Source: CADEEL01 sp050246475 (GTDB lineage Bacteria > Pseudomonadota > Alphaproteobacteria > Caulobacterales > Aquidulcibacteraceae). From it: a DNA stretch of 64,000 bases. The stretch lies in contig JBFWVZ010000003.1 of the NCBI GenBank assembly GCA_050246475.1, positions 372,001 to 436,000 on the forward strand, written 5' to 3'. Under the pieces are notes generated by a model. That model was not told the DNA's origin. It worked only from the letters and a program-made list of their open reading frames with translations, and searched no databases. A program made the position numbers and the translations under genes. Of this stretch, positions 25,278 to 32,745 are shown one piece after another; within the stretch, counting starts at the first letter, position 1; each line of letters starts with the position of its first letter.

Positions 25278-26134
25278 GCTGTCAGCGTGCCGGGCGCCCA
25301 GTTCGGCTGATAGAGCACACTACCCGCGAGCAGCGAGTCATTGAGCAATATGCCCTGCTCGCGCGTGTCGAGAATCGTTTCCAGCGCACGGCCTGGCGCG
25401 ACATAGAACATCCGCCCCGGCCATTCCGTCACCAGATAGGCGCCTCCGCCCAGCACGCCGATCCCGTCGCCGTCGCCGATGCCCTCGGCGATCGTCTCCG
25501 CACCCTCCGTGGACGGATAATTGAGCCGCAGCAGCCGCCCCGCCATCGTGGAGACGATCAGCCGGCCGCTCTCCACCGCAATGCCATTGACCGCCTGCAG
25601 CAGCGGGTTCTCCCACCACACGGTGACGGCATCGTTCTCGCCGACGCGATAAATGCGTGCGTTCGCCGAGTCAGAGACGAGGATCGCGCGATCGGGCGCA
25701 AGCGCCACATCGTTGGCGAATCCCGCGCCTGGCAGCGCGATGCGCCGGCGGATTGCGCCCGTCGCGGCATCGACGACGACGAGCCGGTCGATGTCCGCCA
25801 CATAGAGCGCATCGTCGCGCCGCACGATGCCTTTCGGCGCATCGAAGCCGCGCGCCCACTCGCGCTCCAGTATCCGCCCGTCCATCGAGATGCGGGAGAT
25901 AAAGCCGTTGCCGTCGCGCGCCTCGCCCTCGCCGTTCACGTTCGTCACATAGAGGAACGATCCGTCCTGTGAGATCGCCACGCTTTCCGGCGCCGCGAGC
26001 CCTTCGACGCGCCACAATTCCTCCAACTGCGGCGCCGCGGGCGCCGCCGTCTCCGCCGCAGGCGCAGCCGCTTGCTCACTCTGCCCACACGCCGCCGCCA
26101 TCAGCGCCATCGCGATCGAAAGCCGTTTGACCAT
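25256..26134 (-). CDS. beta-propeller lipoprotein (SMP-30/NHL-like)
   Basis: 292 residues from ATG 26134 (MVKRLSIAMALMAAAC), a lipoprotein signal with a low-complexity Ala/Pro linker after it. The body has repeated blade strands: PESVAISQDGSFLYVTN, PKGIVRRDDALYVADIDRLVVVDAATG, FANDVALAPDRAILVSDSANARIYRV and VNGIAVESGRLIVSTMAG. It is probably a six-bladed periplasmic propeller that binds a ligand or hydrolyses a lactone. Its 3' end overlaps the end of the convergent oxoprolinase gene by 22 nt. Confidence 0.78.
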   Translation of the reverse strand: MVKRLSIAMALMAAACGQSEQAAAPAAETAAPAAPQLEELWRVEGLAAPESVAISQDGSFLYVTNVNGEGEARDGNGFISRISMDGRILEREWARGFDAPKGIVRRDDALYVADIDRLVVVDAATGAIRRRIALPGAGFANDVALAPDRAILVSDSANARIYRVGENDAVTVWWENPLLQAVNGIAVESGRLIVSTMAGRLLRLNYPSTEGAETIAEGIGDGDGIGVLGGGAYLVTEWPGRMFYVAPGRALETILDTREQGILLNDSLLAGSVLYQPNWAPGTLTAYRVIRP

Positions 26135-26223
26135 TCCACGCCGCCTCCTTACCGATGCCGCACTAACTAGTCGCCGGCCGCATCGCGTCGAGGGCTCTTG
26201 CGACAAACGGGGGGCTTTAAGCG

Positions 26224-26898
26224 ATGCTGACGCTGTTGGGCATCGCCGTCGTCATCGTCGGCTTTGTCGCACGCATCAATCCGCTGCTGGTGATCCTGGC
26301 GGCGGCGTTCACAACCGGCATCGCCGGCGGCCTCACGCCGCAAGAGGTCGTCTCAGCTTACGGCCGCGCTTTCAACGAGAACCGCTATGTCAGCGTCGTG
26401 TGGATCGTGCTCGCCGTCATCGGCTTGCTGGAGCGCGAGGGCCTGCAGGAGCGCGCGCGCATCGTCATCGCGAAGGTGAAGAACGCCACGACGGGGCGCC
26501 TCCTCATCGTCTATTTCACCATCCGCCAGATCACCGCCGCGTTGGGGCTCACATCGCTCGGCGGGCACGCGCAAATGGTCCGTCCGCTGATTGCGCCGAT
26601 GGCGGAGGCCGCCGCCGAGGCCCGCTACGGCGATCCCCCGGAGAAAGCGCGCAACCAGATCCGCGCGCATTCCGCGGCGGCGGACAATATCGCGCTCTTC
26701 TTCGGCGAGGATATTTTCATCGCGATCGCCTCGATCCTGCTGATCCGCGGCTTCCTCGAACAGAACGGCATCCTTGTCGAACCGCTCGATCTCGCGCGCT
26801 GGGCGATCCCCACGGCGATCGCGGCGTGGCTCATTCACACCTATCGCCTGCTCCGTCTCGATGCGCGGCTCGATCGCGAATTGCGGCGCGCGCCATGA
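26224..26898 (+). CDS. DUF969 membrane protein
   Basis: 224 residues with about five hydrophobic segments, beginning MLTLLGIAVVIVGFVARINPLL and containing TSLGGHAQMVRPLIAPMAEAAAE and SAAADNIALFFGEDIF. This is the DUF969 pattern. DUF969 and DUF979 proteins are nearly always encoded as a pair and look like two halves of a permease; I recall them next to pyroglutamyl-peptidase or 5-oxoproline genes, so 5-oxoproline transport is an inference. The ATGA overlap with DUF979 supports a complex. Confidence 0.87.
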   Translation: MLTLLGIAVVIVGFVARINPLLVILAAAFTTGIAGGLTPQEVVSAYGRAFNENRYVSVVWIVLAVIGLLEREGLQERARIVIAKVKNATTGRLLIVYFTIRQITAALGLTSLGGHAQMVRPLIAPMAEAAAEARYGDPPEKARNQIRAHSAAADNIALFFGEDIFIAIASILLIRGFLEQNGILVEPLDLARWAIPTAIAAWLIHTYRLLRLDARLDRELRRAP

Positions 26899-27845
26899 TC
26901 ACGCTCGACGCCATCTACATCCTCGCCGGCCTCTTCTTCGCCGCCATCACGCTCTTCTCGGCCCTCGACGCGACAAACACGAAGCGCTGGCGCAACACGC
27001 TCTTTTGGGGGCTGCTTTCGGGAAGTTTCCTGTTCGGCTCGCATCTTGGCGATTTCAACAACGGTCTCCTCGCCATCGGCCTCGTCGCAGTCGGCGGCTT
27101 CGGGCTCGGCAAGGGCGAGGCGAAGACGACCACGCCGGAGGAGCGGCGCGCGCGCGCCGAAAAGCGCGGCAATGCACTCTTCCTGCCCGCGCTGATCGTG
27201 CCTGTCTTCACACTTTTCGGCGCGCTCGTGCTCAAGGATGTCGAGATCAACGGCGCGCCGCTCTTCGAAGCGCGCCAGGCGACGCTCATATCGCTCGCCA
27301 TCGGCGCGACGCTGGCGACGCTCGTCGCCATGGCGTGGCTGCGGCCCCCGCTCGCCGCGCCCATCCAGGAATCGCGCCGCCTGCTCGACACGGTCGGCTG
27401 GGCCGCGCTGCTGCCGCAAATGCTGGCCTCGCTGGGCGCCGTCTTCGCACTCTCGGGCGTTGGCGACGCGGTTGGATCGCTCGTCTCGCAAATCATCCCC
27501 GTGACGAACACGTTCGCGGTCGTCGCGGCCTATTGCATCGGCATGGCGCTCTTCACCATCATCATGGGCAACGCCTTCGCCGCATTCCCGGTGATGACTG
27601 CCGCGATCGGCCTGCCTCTCATCGTCAACCGCTTCGGCGGCGATCCCGCGATCATGGGCGCGATCGGCATGCTCTCCGGCTTCTGCGGCACCCTGATGAC
27701 GCCCATGGCCGCGAACTTCAACCTCGTGCCCGCCGCACTCCTCAATCTGGATCGCGACGCCGTCATCCGCGCGCAGATCGCCACCGCAATCCCGCTGCTC
27801 ATCGTCAACACGCTCTTGATGTACTTCCTGGTCTTCCGGTTCTGA
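26895..27845 (+). CDS. DUF979 membrane protein
   Basis: 316 residues from ATG 26895, overlapping the DUF969 stop. There are about nine hydrophobic segments; the segments LFWGLLSGSFLFGSHLGDF, CIGMALFTIIMGNAFAAFP and GFCGTLMTPMAANFNLVPAAL are the conserved DUF979 stretches. The cytoplasmic linker (about 70-90) is charged. It is probably the partner subunit of DUF969 in an inner-membrane transporter. The next gene starts inside its stop codon (TGATG), so all three genes are one transcript. Confidence 0.87.
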   Translation: MITLDAIYILAGLFFAAITLFSALDATNTKRWRNTLFWGLLSGSFLFGSHLGDFNNGLLAIGLVAVGGFGLGKGEAKTTTPEERRARAEKRGNALFLPALIVPVFTLFGALVLKDVEINGAPLFEARQATLISLAIGATLATLVAMAWLRPPLAAPIQESRRLLDTVGWAALLPQMLASLGAVFALSGVGDAVGSLVSQIIPVTNTFAVVAAYCIGMALFTIIMGNAFAAFPVMTAAIGLPLIVNRFGGDPAIMGAIGMLSGFCGTLMTPMAANFNLVPAALLNLDRDAVIRAQIATAIPLLIVNTLLMYFLVFRF

Positions 27846-28837
27846 TGCGCCTCAGCAGCGAACTCGCCGCGCAATTCACCCAGATCGCGCTCGGCCATGT
27901 CGAGCGCGAGTACCCGAACGCGCTGCAGCACATCATGGCCGATGCGGAGGACCGCGCAACCAGCCCACGCGCGCTTCATCCCATCTTCTACGGCAGCTAC
28001 GATTGGCACTCGTGCGTGCACGGCTATTGGACGATCGCCCGCTGCCTGCGTCGTTTCCCTGACCGCCCGGAGTGCGCCGCTGTGCGAGCGTTGTTCGACC
28101 GCGCCTTCACCGCCGACAAGGTGCGCGGTGAGATCGCTTACTTCGAACGCCCCGCCGCGCAGAGCTTCGAGCGCCCCTATGGCTGGGCCTGGCTGCTCAA
28201 GCTCCAAGCCGAGCTTCTCGCGCTCGATGCGCCAAAGTGGGCGGACGCGCTTCAGCCCTTCGCCGATTTCATCGCCGCGCGGCTTGAAGCCTTTCTGCCG
28301 AACGCCGCCTATCCGATCCGCGCCGGCACGCACGCCAACACCGCCTTCGCGCTTGCGCTCACGCTGGACTATGCCGATGCCGCGAACAATGCATCGTTGC
28401 GCGAGGCCGCCTCCGCCAAGCTCCGCGCGTGGCATGGCGCGGATCGCGATGCGCATGCCTGGGAGCCCTCACTCGACGATTTCCTTTCGCCGACGCTCAT
28501 GATCGCCGAGGCCATGCGGCGCGCTTTGCCAGCTCACGACTACACGGATTGGCTAGCCGCGTTCTTGCCGCGCCTGGAGGCGCGCCAGCCCAGTGCGCTT
28601 TTCATTCCCGCGCAGCCCACTCTGCGCAGCGACGGCAAGATCGCGCATCTCGACGGGCTCAATCTCTCGCGAGCCTGGTGCTGGCGCGGCATTGCGCACG
28701 CGAGCGGCAGCGCCGTTGCGCTGATCGCACACGAAGCGGCGGATCTGCATCTGCGGGAGGCGATGCCGCATCTCAACGCGCACTATATGGGCGCCCACTG
28801 GCTGCAGAGCTTCGCGCTCTTGGCGCTCGAAGCGTAG
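27845..28837 (+). CDS. DUF2891 family protein
   Basis: 330 residues from ATG 27845. It is a cytosolic all-helical protein with RALHPIFYGSYDWHSCVHGYW at about residues 42-62, then PYGWAWLLKLQAEL, RAGTHANTAFALALTLDYA and HLDGLNLSRAWCWRGIA, the hallmarks of DUF2891. The alternating helices and conserved His/Trp/Asp residues are reminiscent of alpha/alpha-toroid enzymes such as glycosidases or epimerases, but no activity is known to me. The family appears with DUF969/DUF979 in this operon, so a role with the transported compound is possible. Confidence 0.85.
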   Translation: MRLSSELAAQFTQIALGHVEREYPNALQHIMADAEDRATSPRALHPIFYGSYDWHSCVHGYWTIARCLRRFPDRPECAAVRALFDRAFTADKVRGEIAYFERPAAQSFERPYGWAWLLKLQAELLALDAPKWADALQPFADFIAARLEAFLPNAAYPIRAGTHANTAFALALTLDYADAANNASLREAASAKLRAWHGADRDAHAWEPSLDDFLSPTLMIAEAMRRALPAHDYTDWLAAFLPRLEARQPSALFIPAQPTLRSDGKIAHLDGLNLSRAWCWRGIAHASGSAVALIAHEAADLHLREAMPHLNAHYMGAHWLQSFALLALEA

Positions 28838-28846
28838 CGCGCGCGA

Positions 28847-28872
28847 AAGCGGACGGAGTCTCCTCCGTCCGC
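28847..28872. terminator. hairpin terminator between convergent genes
   Basis: AGCGGACGGAG and CTCCGTCCGCT form a perfect 11-bp stem around a 4-nt loop (28858-28861). It lies 10 nt after the DUF2891 stop and 22 nt after the stop of the opposite-strand proline-rich gene. T-runs are weak on both sides, but position and strength fit a bidirectional terminator. Confidence 0.65.
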
Positions 28873-28894
28873 TCGCGTGTCGATTGGCGTTTTC

Positions 28895-29371
28895 TTACGG
28901 AACCGGCGCCGGCGCCGGCGGCGTGTTCGCCGGCGGCAGCATGACGTCCGGCGGCGTAGTCGCCGGCAGCGGATTCACAACCGGCGGCGGAGTCGGCGCG
29001 ACATCGGCTGGTTCCGGCTCAGGCGCGGGCTGCGGCGCTGCACGGCGCGGCGCCGGACGCGGCGTGACGCGCGCATCGCGTTGAGGCGCTGGCGCAGCTT
29101 CAGGGACAGCCTCGGCTTGCGGCATAGCCACCGGTTCATCGATGCTTGTGCCATCCGTCGCCGTCATCGGATCGGCCGCGGCGTATTGTTCGCCCACGAT
29201 CTGCTCTTGTTGCGCAAGCGGCGAACGTTCGTTCACCGGCATCGTCGCGACGCTGTAAGCGCCGAACACCGCCGCGCCGCCAAGCACGGCCAGCACAGCG
29301 CTGCGCACGAACAAGCCGGACTGATCCTTCTTCGGCATGCGCGTGCCTGCGATATGTGCGCGTTGCGTCAT
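28895..29371 (-). CDS. proline-rich membrane-anchored protein
   Basis: 158 residues from ATG 29371; AAAGGAGA upstream decides this start. A short basic cytoplasmic part (MPKKDQ) is followed by one membrane segment (LFVRSAVLAVLGGAAVFGAYSV, about 20-40) and a periplasmic tail made mainly of Pro/Ala/Glu (APQPAPEPEPADVAPTPPP). No family is recognised. The tail could span the periplasm like a TonB linker, but no TonB C-domain is present. An EcfG-type promoter in front predicts induction by general stress. Confidence 0.75.
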   Translation of the reverse strand: MTQRAHIAGTRMPKKDQSGLFVRSAVLAVLGGAAVFGAYSVATMPVNERSPLAQQEQIVGEQYAAADPMTATDGTSIDEPVAMPQAEAVPEAAPAPQRDARVTPRPAPRRAAPQPAPEPEPADVAPTPPPVVNPLPATTPPDVMLPPANTPPAPAPVP

Positions 29372-29408
29372 AACCCGTCTCCTTTGGTCTCGTCCTTCAG
29401 ACGCAACC

Positions 29409-29434
29409 AACGTCTAGGTTGAATGACAGGTTCC
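29409..29434 (-). promoter_or_regulatory. EcfG-type (general stress sigma) promoter
   Basis: On the minus strand GGAAC (29430-29434) is followed by exactly 17 nt and CGTT (29409-29412), the consensus I know for sigma-EcfG promoters of alphaproteobacteria. The -10 element is 37 nt from the ATG at 29371, with a good ribosome binding site between. The proline-rich gene is its only plausible target. Confidence 0.68.
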
Positions 29435-29487
29435 GTAAGATGCTCTTGAGCGCCCCGATCCCGCCGCATTTCGCGCGACAGGTTCGC

Positions 29488-32400
29488 TTACCAAGTGTCA
29501 ATGAACGGGCGCTTTTTGCCGCTGCGTTGCGGCTTCGGCGGCAGGGAATTCAGCCCACGGATGATCCACGCGCGCGTCTCGACCGGATCGATCACCGCGT
29601 CGATCTCCAGCGCGCGCGCCATCGAGATCGCCTTGCCGCGTTCGTACATGTTGGCGACGAGCTTTTTGAAGAGCGCCTCGCGTGCTTCGTCATCCTGTTC
29701 CGCTTCAAGCTCCTTGCGGTAGCCCAAACGCACCGCGCCTTCGAGACCCATGCCGCCGAACTCGCCTGTCGGCCACGAGATCATGAAGAAGGGCCGATGC
29801 GTCGAGCCGCCCGCCATCGCCTGCGCGCCGAGGCCATAGCTCTTGCGCAACACGATCGCGAAAAGCGGCACATCGAGCGTTGCCCCCACAACGAAGAGGC
29901 TCGACATGCGCCGCACGCCCGCGAACCGCTCATGCTCGGGGCCCACCATGAAACCCGGCGTATCGACGAGCGACACCACCGGCACATCGAACGCATCGCA
30001 AAGCTGCAAGAAGCGCGCCGCTTTCTCCGCCGCTTCCGCGTCTATCGCGCCGCCCAGATGCTTCGGATTGTTGGCGATGACGCCGACAGGCCGGCCCTCG
30101 ATGCGCGCAAGCCCCGTCACCATGCCCGCGCCATAGCCGCCGCGCATCTCGATGAAGGAATCCGCATCGAAGAGATCGGCGATGACGGCGCGCACTTCAT
30201 AGACGCGCAGCCTGTTCTCCGGAATCGCAGCGCGCAGTTTGCGCTGATCCGCGCAGGACCAGTCCGCACGTGCGCCCTGAAAGAAGGCGAGGATCTTCTT
30301 CGCCGCCGCGGTCGCCTCCGCTTCATCCTCAGTCAAGACATCGATGACGCCGTTCGCGTATTGCACGTCCGTCGGGCCGACATCGTCCGGCTTGTAAACG
30401 CCCAGCCCGCCGCCCTCGATCATCGCGGGCCCGCCCATGCCTATGTTCGCGTCGCGCGTCGCGATGGTGATGTCGGATGAGCCGAAGAACGCCGCATTGC
30501 CCGCAAAGCACCGCCCGCTCGCGATGCCGATGCGCGGCGCGAGTCCTGAAAGGCGCGCGTAGGTCGCGAAGCTCGGCACATCGAGCCCCGCGACGCCGGG
30601 AACGTCGGTGTCGCCGGGCCTGCCGCCGCCGCCCTCCGCGTAGAAGACGATCGGCAGCTTCCATTGCTCCGCCGTTTCAAGAACGCGGTCCGTCTTCTTG
30701 TGATTGAAATGCCCCTGCGTGCCGGCCAGGACGGTGAAGTCGTAGGCAAGCACCGCCGCGCGCGCGGCTTCGGGCGGGAAGTGGGCGCCGTTGATGGACG
30801 CGAGTCCCGCGATGATCCCATCCGCCGGCGTGTTGGCCACGAGATCCTCCACCGTGCGCCGCCTGCGCTGCGCCGCGATGGCGAGCCCGCCATACTCGAT
30901 GAAGCTGCCGGGATCGATGAGATCGGCGATGTTCTCGCGCGCGGTGCGGTGGTTCGTCTTGCGCCGCCGCGCGATGGCCTCCGGGCGGTTCTCATCGAGC
31001 GTCTTGCCGATGGCGTCGAGCGCCTCGCGTAAATCGGCGCGCAGCTCGTCAAGATCATGCGCGCCGCCTTCGTCCGCCGCTTCCGCCTCATCCGATTCCA
31101 CATCCAAATAGAGCAGCGCATCGCCCTCCGAGAGCGTGTCGCCCGGCGCCGATGCAATGAGGCGCACCACGCCCGCCGCCGGCGCGGGCACGACGTGCTG
31201 CATCTTCATCGCTTCGAGCACCGCGAGCGGGGCGCCTTTGCGCACGCGCGCGCCCGCCGCGACGCTCACCTCCACGATCGTTCCGCGCAGCGGCGCCTCC
31301 ACCGCCGTCGCGCCGGGCGGCGCGGCATGCACGTGCTTGGCCTTCGCCGCTTGCGCCTGCGCCGCGACGTGACGCGCCTTGTGATCCGCCGACGTAAGCG
31401 ACGCCGCGTTCTCTTCGACAAAACGTGTCGTGGCGCGGCCTGCGATAAAATCCTGCGCTGAGAGGATCGCACGCAGCACGCCGATGTTCGACTGCACGCC
31501 CTCGATCCGGAACTCGCCAAGTGCCCGCTCGCACCGCGCCGCGGCGCTTGCGAAATCGCTGCCCGTCGCGATCACCTTGGCGATGAGCGAGTCGAAGTTC
31601 GGATTGGGCGCGTAGCCGGCAAAGCCCGAGCCATCCACGCGCACGCCTGGCCCGCTCGGCGGATCGTAGGCCGCGATGACGCCGTCCGCCGGCTTCGCCT
31701 CGCCCCACGCGTCAATGGATTCCAGATTCACCCGCGCTTGAACGGCAAAACGTTGCGGCGCCGGCGTCTCAAAGCCCTTCAAGCTCTCGCCCGCGGCGAG
31801 CCTTATTTGCAACGCAACGAGATCGAGCCCAAGCGCTTCCTCCGTCACCGTATGCTCGACTTGCAGACGCGGATTGGCCTCGATGAAGAAGAAACGCGCA
31901 GGATCGTGCGCGTCGACCAGGAACTCTATCGTCCCCAACGTTCGATACTTCGCCGCTTCGCCGAGCTTCATCGCCGCCGCGTGCAGCGCCGCGCGCGTCG
32001 CCTCCGGCAGATGCGGCGCAGGGGCGATCTCAATGATCTTCTGATGGCGCCTCTGGATGGTGCACTCGCGCTCGTGCAGATGCACGATGCGGGCGCCGTC
32101 GCCCGCGATCTGCACCTCGATATGCCTCGCCGCGTTGAGCGCCTCCTCCACATAGAGCGCGTCCGCTCCGAACGCCGCCTTCGCCTCTGCCGCGCAGCGT
32201 TCAAACGCGGGCGCGATCTCATCGGCCTTCGAGACAATCCGCATCCCACGCCCGCCGCCGCCGGAGACGGCCTTGATCGCCATGGCCGCGCCCTTGCCGA
32301 GCGACTTGAAGAACGCCTTCGCCTCCGCGAGGCTCACCGCCTCCGCGCTGCCGTTGAGCACCGGCACGCCCGTCTCGATCGCCAGCGCTCGCGCCCGCGC

Positions 32401-32745
32401 CTTGTCGCCGAAAAGATCGAGCGTCTCCGGCGCCGGGCCGATGAATGCGATCTTCGCCTTCGCGCACGCCCGCGCGAAATCCGCGTTCTCACTCAAAAAC
32501 CCATATCCCGGATGGATCGCGTCCGCGCCCGCCGCCTTCGCCGCCTCGACGATCTGCGCACCATCAAGATAGGCGCGGGCGCCGACGCCAATGAGGGCGC
32601 GTGCTTCATCCGCGCGCACGACATGAAGCGCGCCGGCGTCGTCGTCGGAATGCACCGCGACTGAAGCGATGCCCAAGTCGGCGCAAGCGCGCGCCACACG
32701 GATCGCGATCTCGCCGCGATTGGCGATCAGGACTTTCTTGAACAT
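29488..32745 (-). CDS. single-chain biotin-dependent acyl-CoA carboxylase
   Basis: 1085 residues from ATG 32745. Biotin carboxylase fills about 1-445 (KVLIANRGEIAIRVARA, SGGGGRGM, FIEANPRLQVEHTVTE). A biotinyl domain follows with EAMKM (biotin lysine about 514), and a carboxyltransferase from about 580 to the end (YGGLAIAAQRRRR, GGGGRPGDTDV, FGGMGLEGAVRLGYRKEL). All three parts in one chain match the long-chain/multi-substrate acyl-CoA carboxylase architecture. It uses ATP and bicarbonate to carboxylate acyl-CoA; the preferred chain length is unknown. Its ATG directly abuts the AsmA stop codon. Confidence 0.92.
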   Translation of the reverse strand: MFKKVLIANRGEIAIRVARACADLGIASVAVHSDDDAGALHVVRADEARALIGVGARAYLDGAQIVEAAKAAGADAIHPGYGFLSENADFARACAKAKIAFIGPAPETLDLFGDKARARALAIETGVPVLNGSAEAVSLAEAKAFFKSLGKGAAMAIKAVSGGGGRGMRIVSKADEIAPAFERCAAEAKAAFGADALYVEEALNAARHIEVQIAGDGARIVHLHERECTIQRRHQKIIEIAPAPHLPEATRAALHAAAMKLGEAAKYRTLGTIEFLVDAHDPARFFFIEANPRLQVEHTVTEEALGLDLVALQIRLAAGESLKGFETPAPQRFAVQARVNLESIDAWGEAKPADGVIAAYDPPSGPGVRVDGSGFAGYAPNPNFDSLIAKVIATGSDFASAAARCERALGEFRIEGVQSNIGVLRAILSAQDFIAGRATTRFVEENAASLTSADHKARHVAAQAQAAKAKHVHAAPPGATAVEAPLRGTIVEVSVAAGARVRKGAPLAVLEAMKMQHVVPAPAAGVVRLIASAPGDTLSEGDALLYLDVESDEAEAADEGGAHDLDELRADLREALDAIGKTLDENRPEAIARRRKTNHRTARENIADLIDPGSFIEYGGLAIAAQRRRRTVEDLVANTPADGIIAGLASINGAHFPPEAARAAVLAYDFTVLAGTQGHFNHKKTDRVLETAEQWKLPIVFYAEGGGGRPGDTDVPGVAGLDVPSFATYARLSGLAPRIGIASGRCFAGNAAFFGSSDITIATRDANIGMGGPAMIEGGGLGVYKPDDVGPTDVQYANGVIDVLTEDEAEATAAAKKILAFFQGARADWSCADQRKLRAAIPENRLRVYEVRAVIADLFDADSFIEMRGGYGAGMVTGLARIEGRPVGVIANNPKHLGGAIDAEAAEKAARFLQLCDAFDVPVVSLVDTPGFMVGPEHERFAGVRRMSSLFVVGATLDVPLFAIVLRKSYGLGAQAMAGGSTHRPFFMISWPTGEFGGMGLEGAVRLGYRKELEAEQDDEAREALFKKLVANMYERGKAISMARALEIDAVIDPVETRAWIIRGLNSLPPKPQRSGKKRPFIDTW

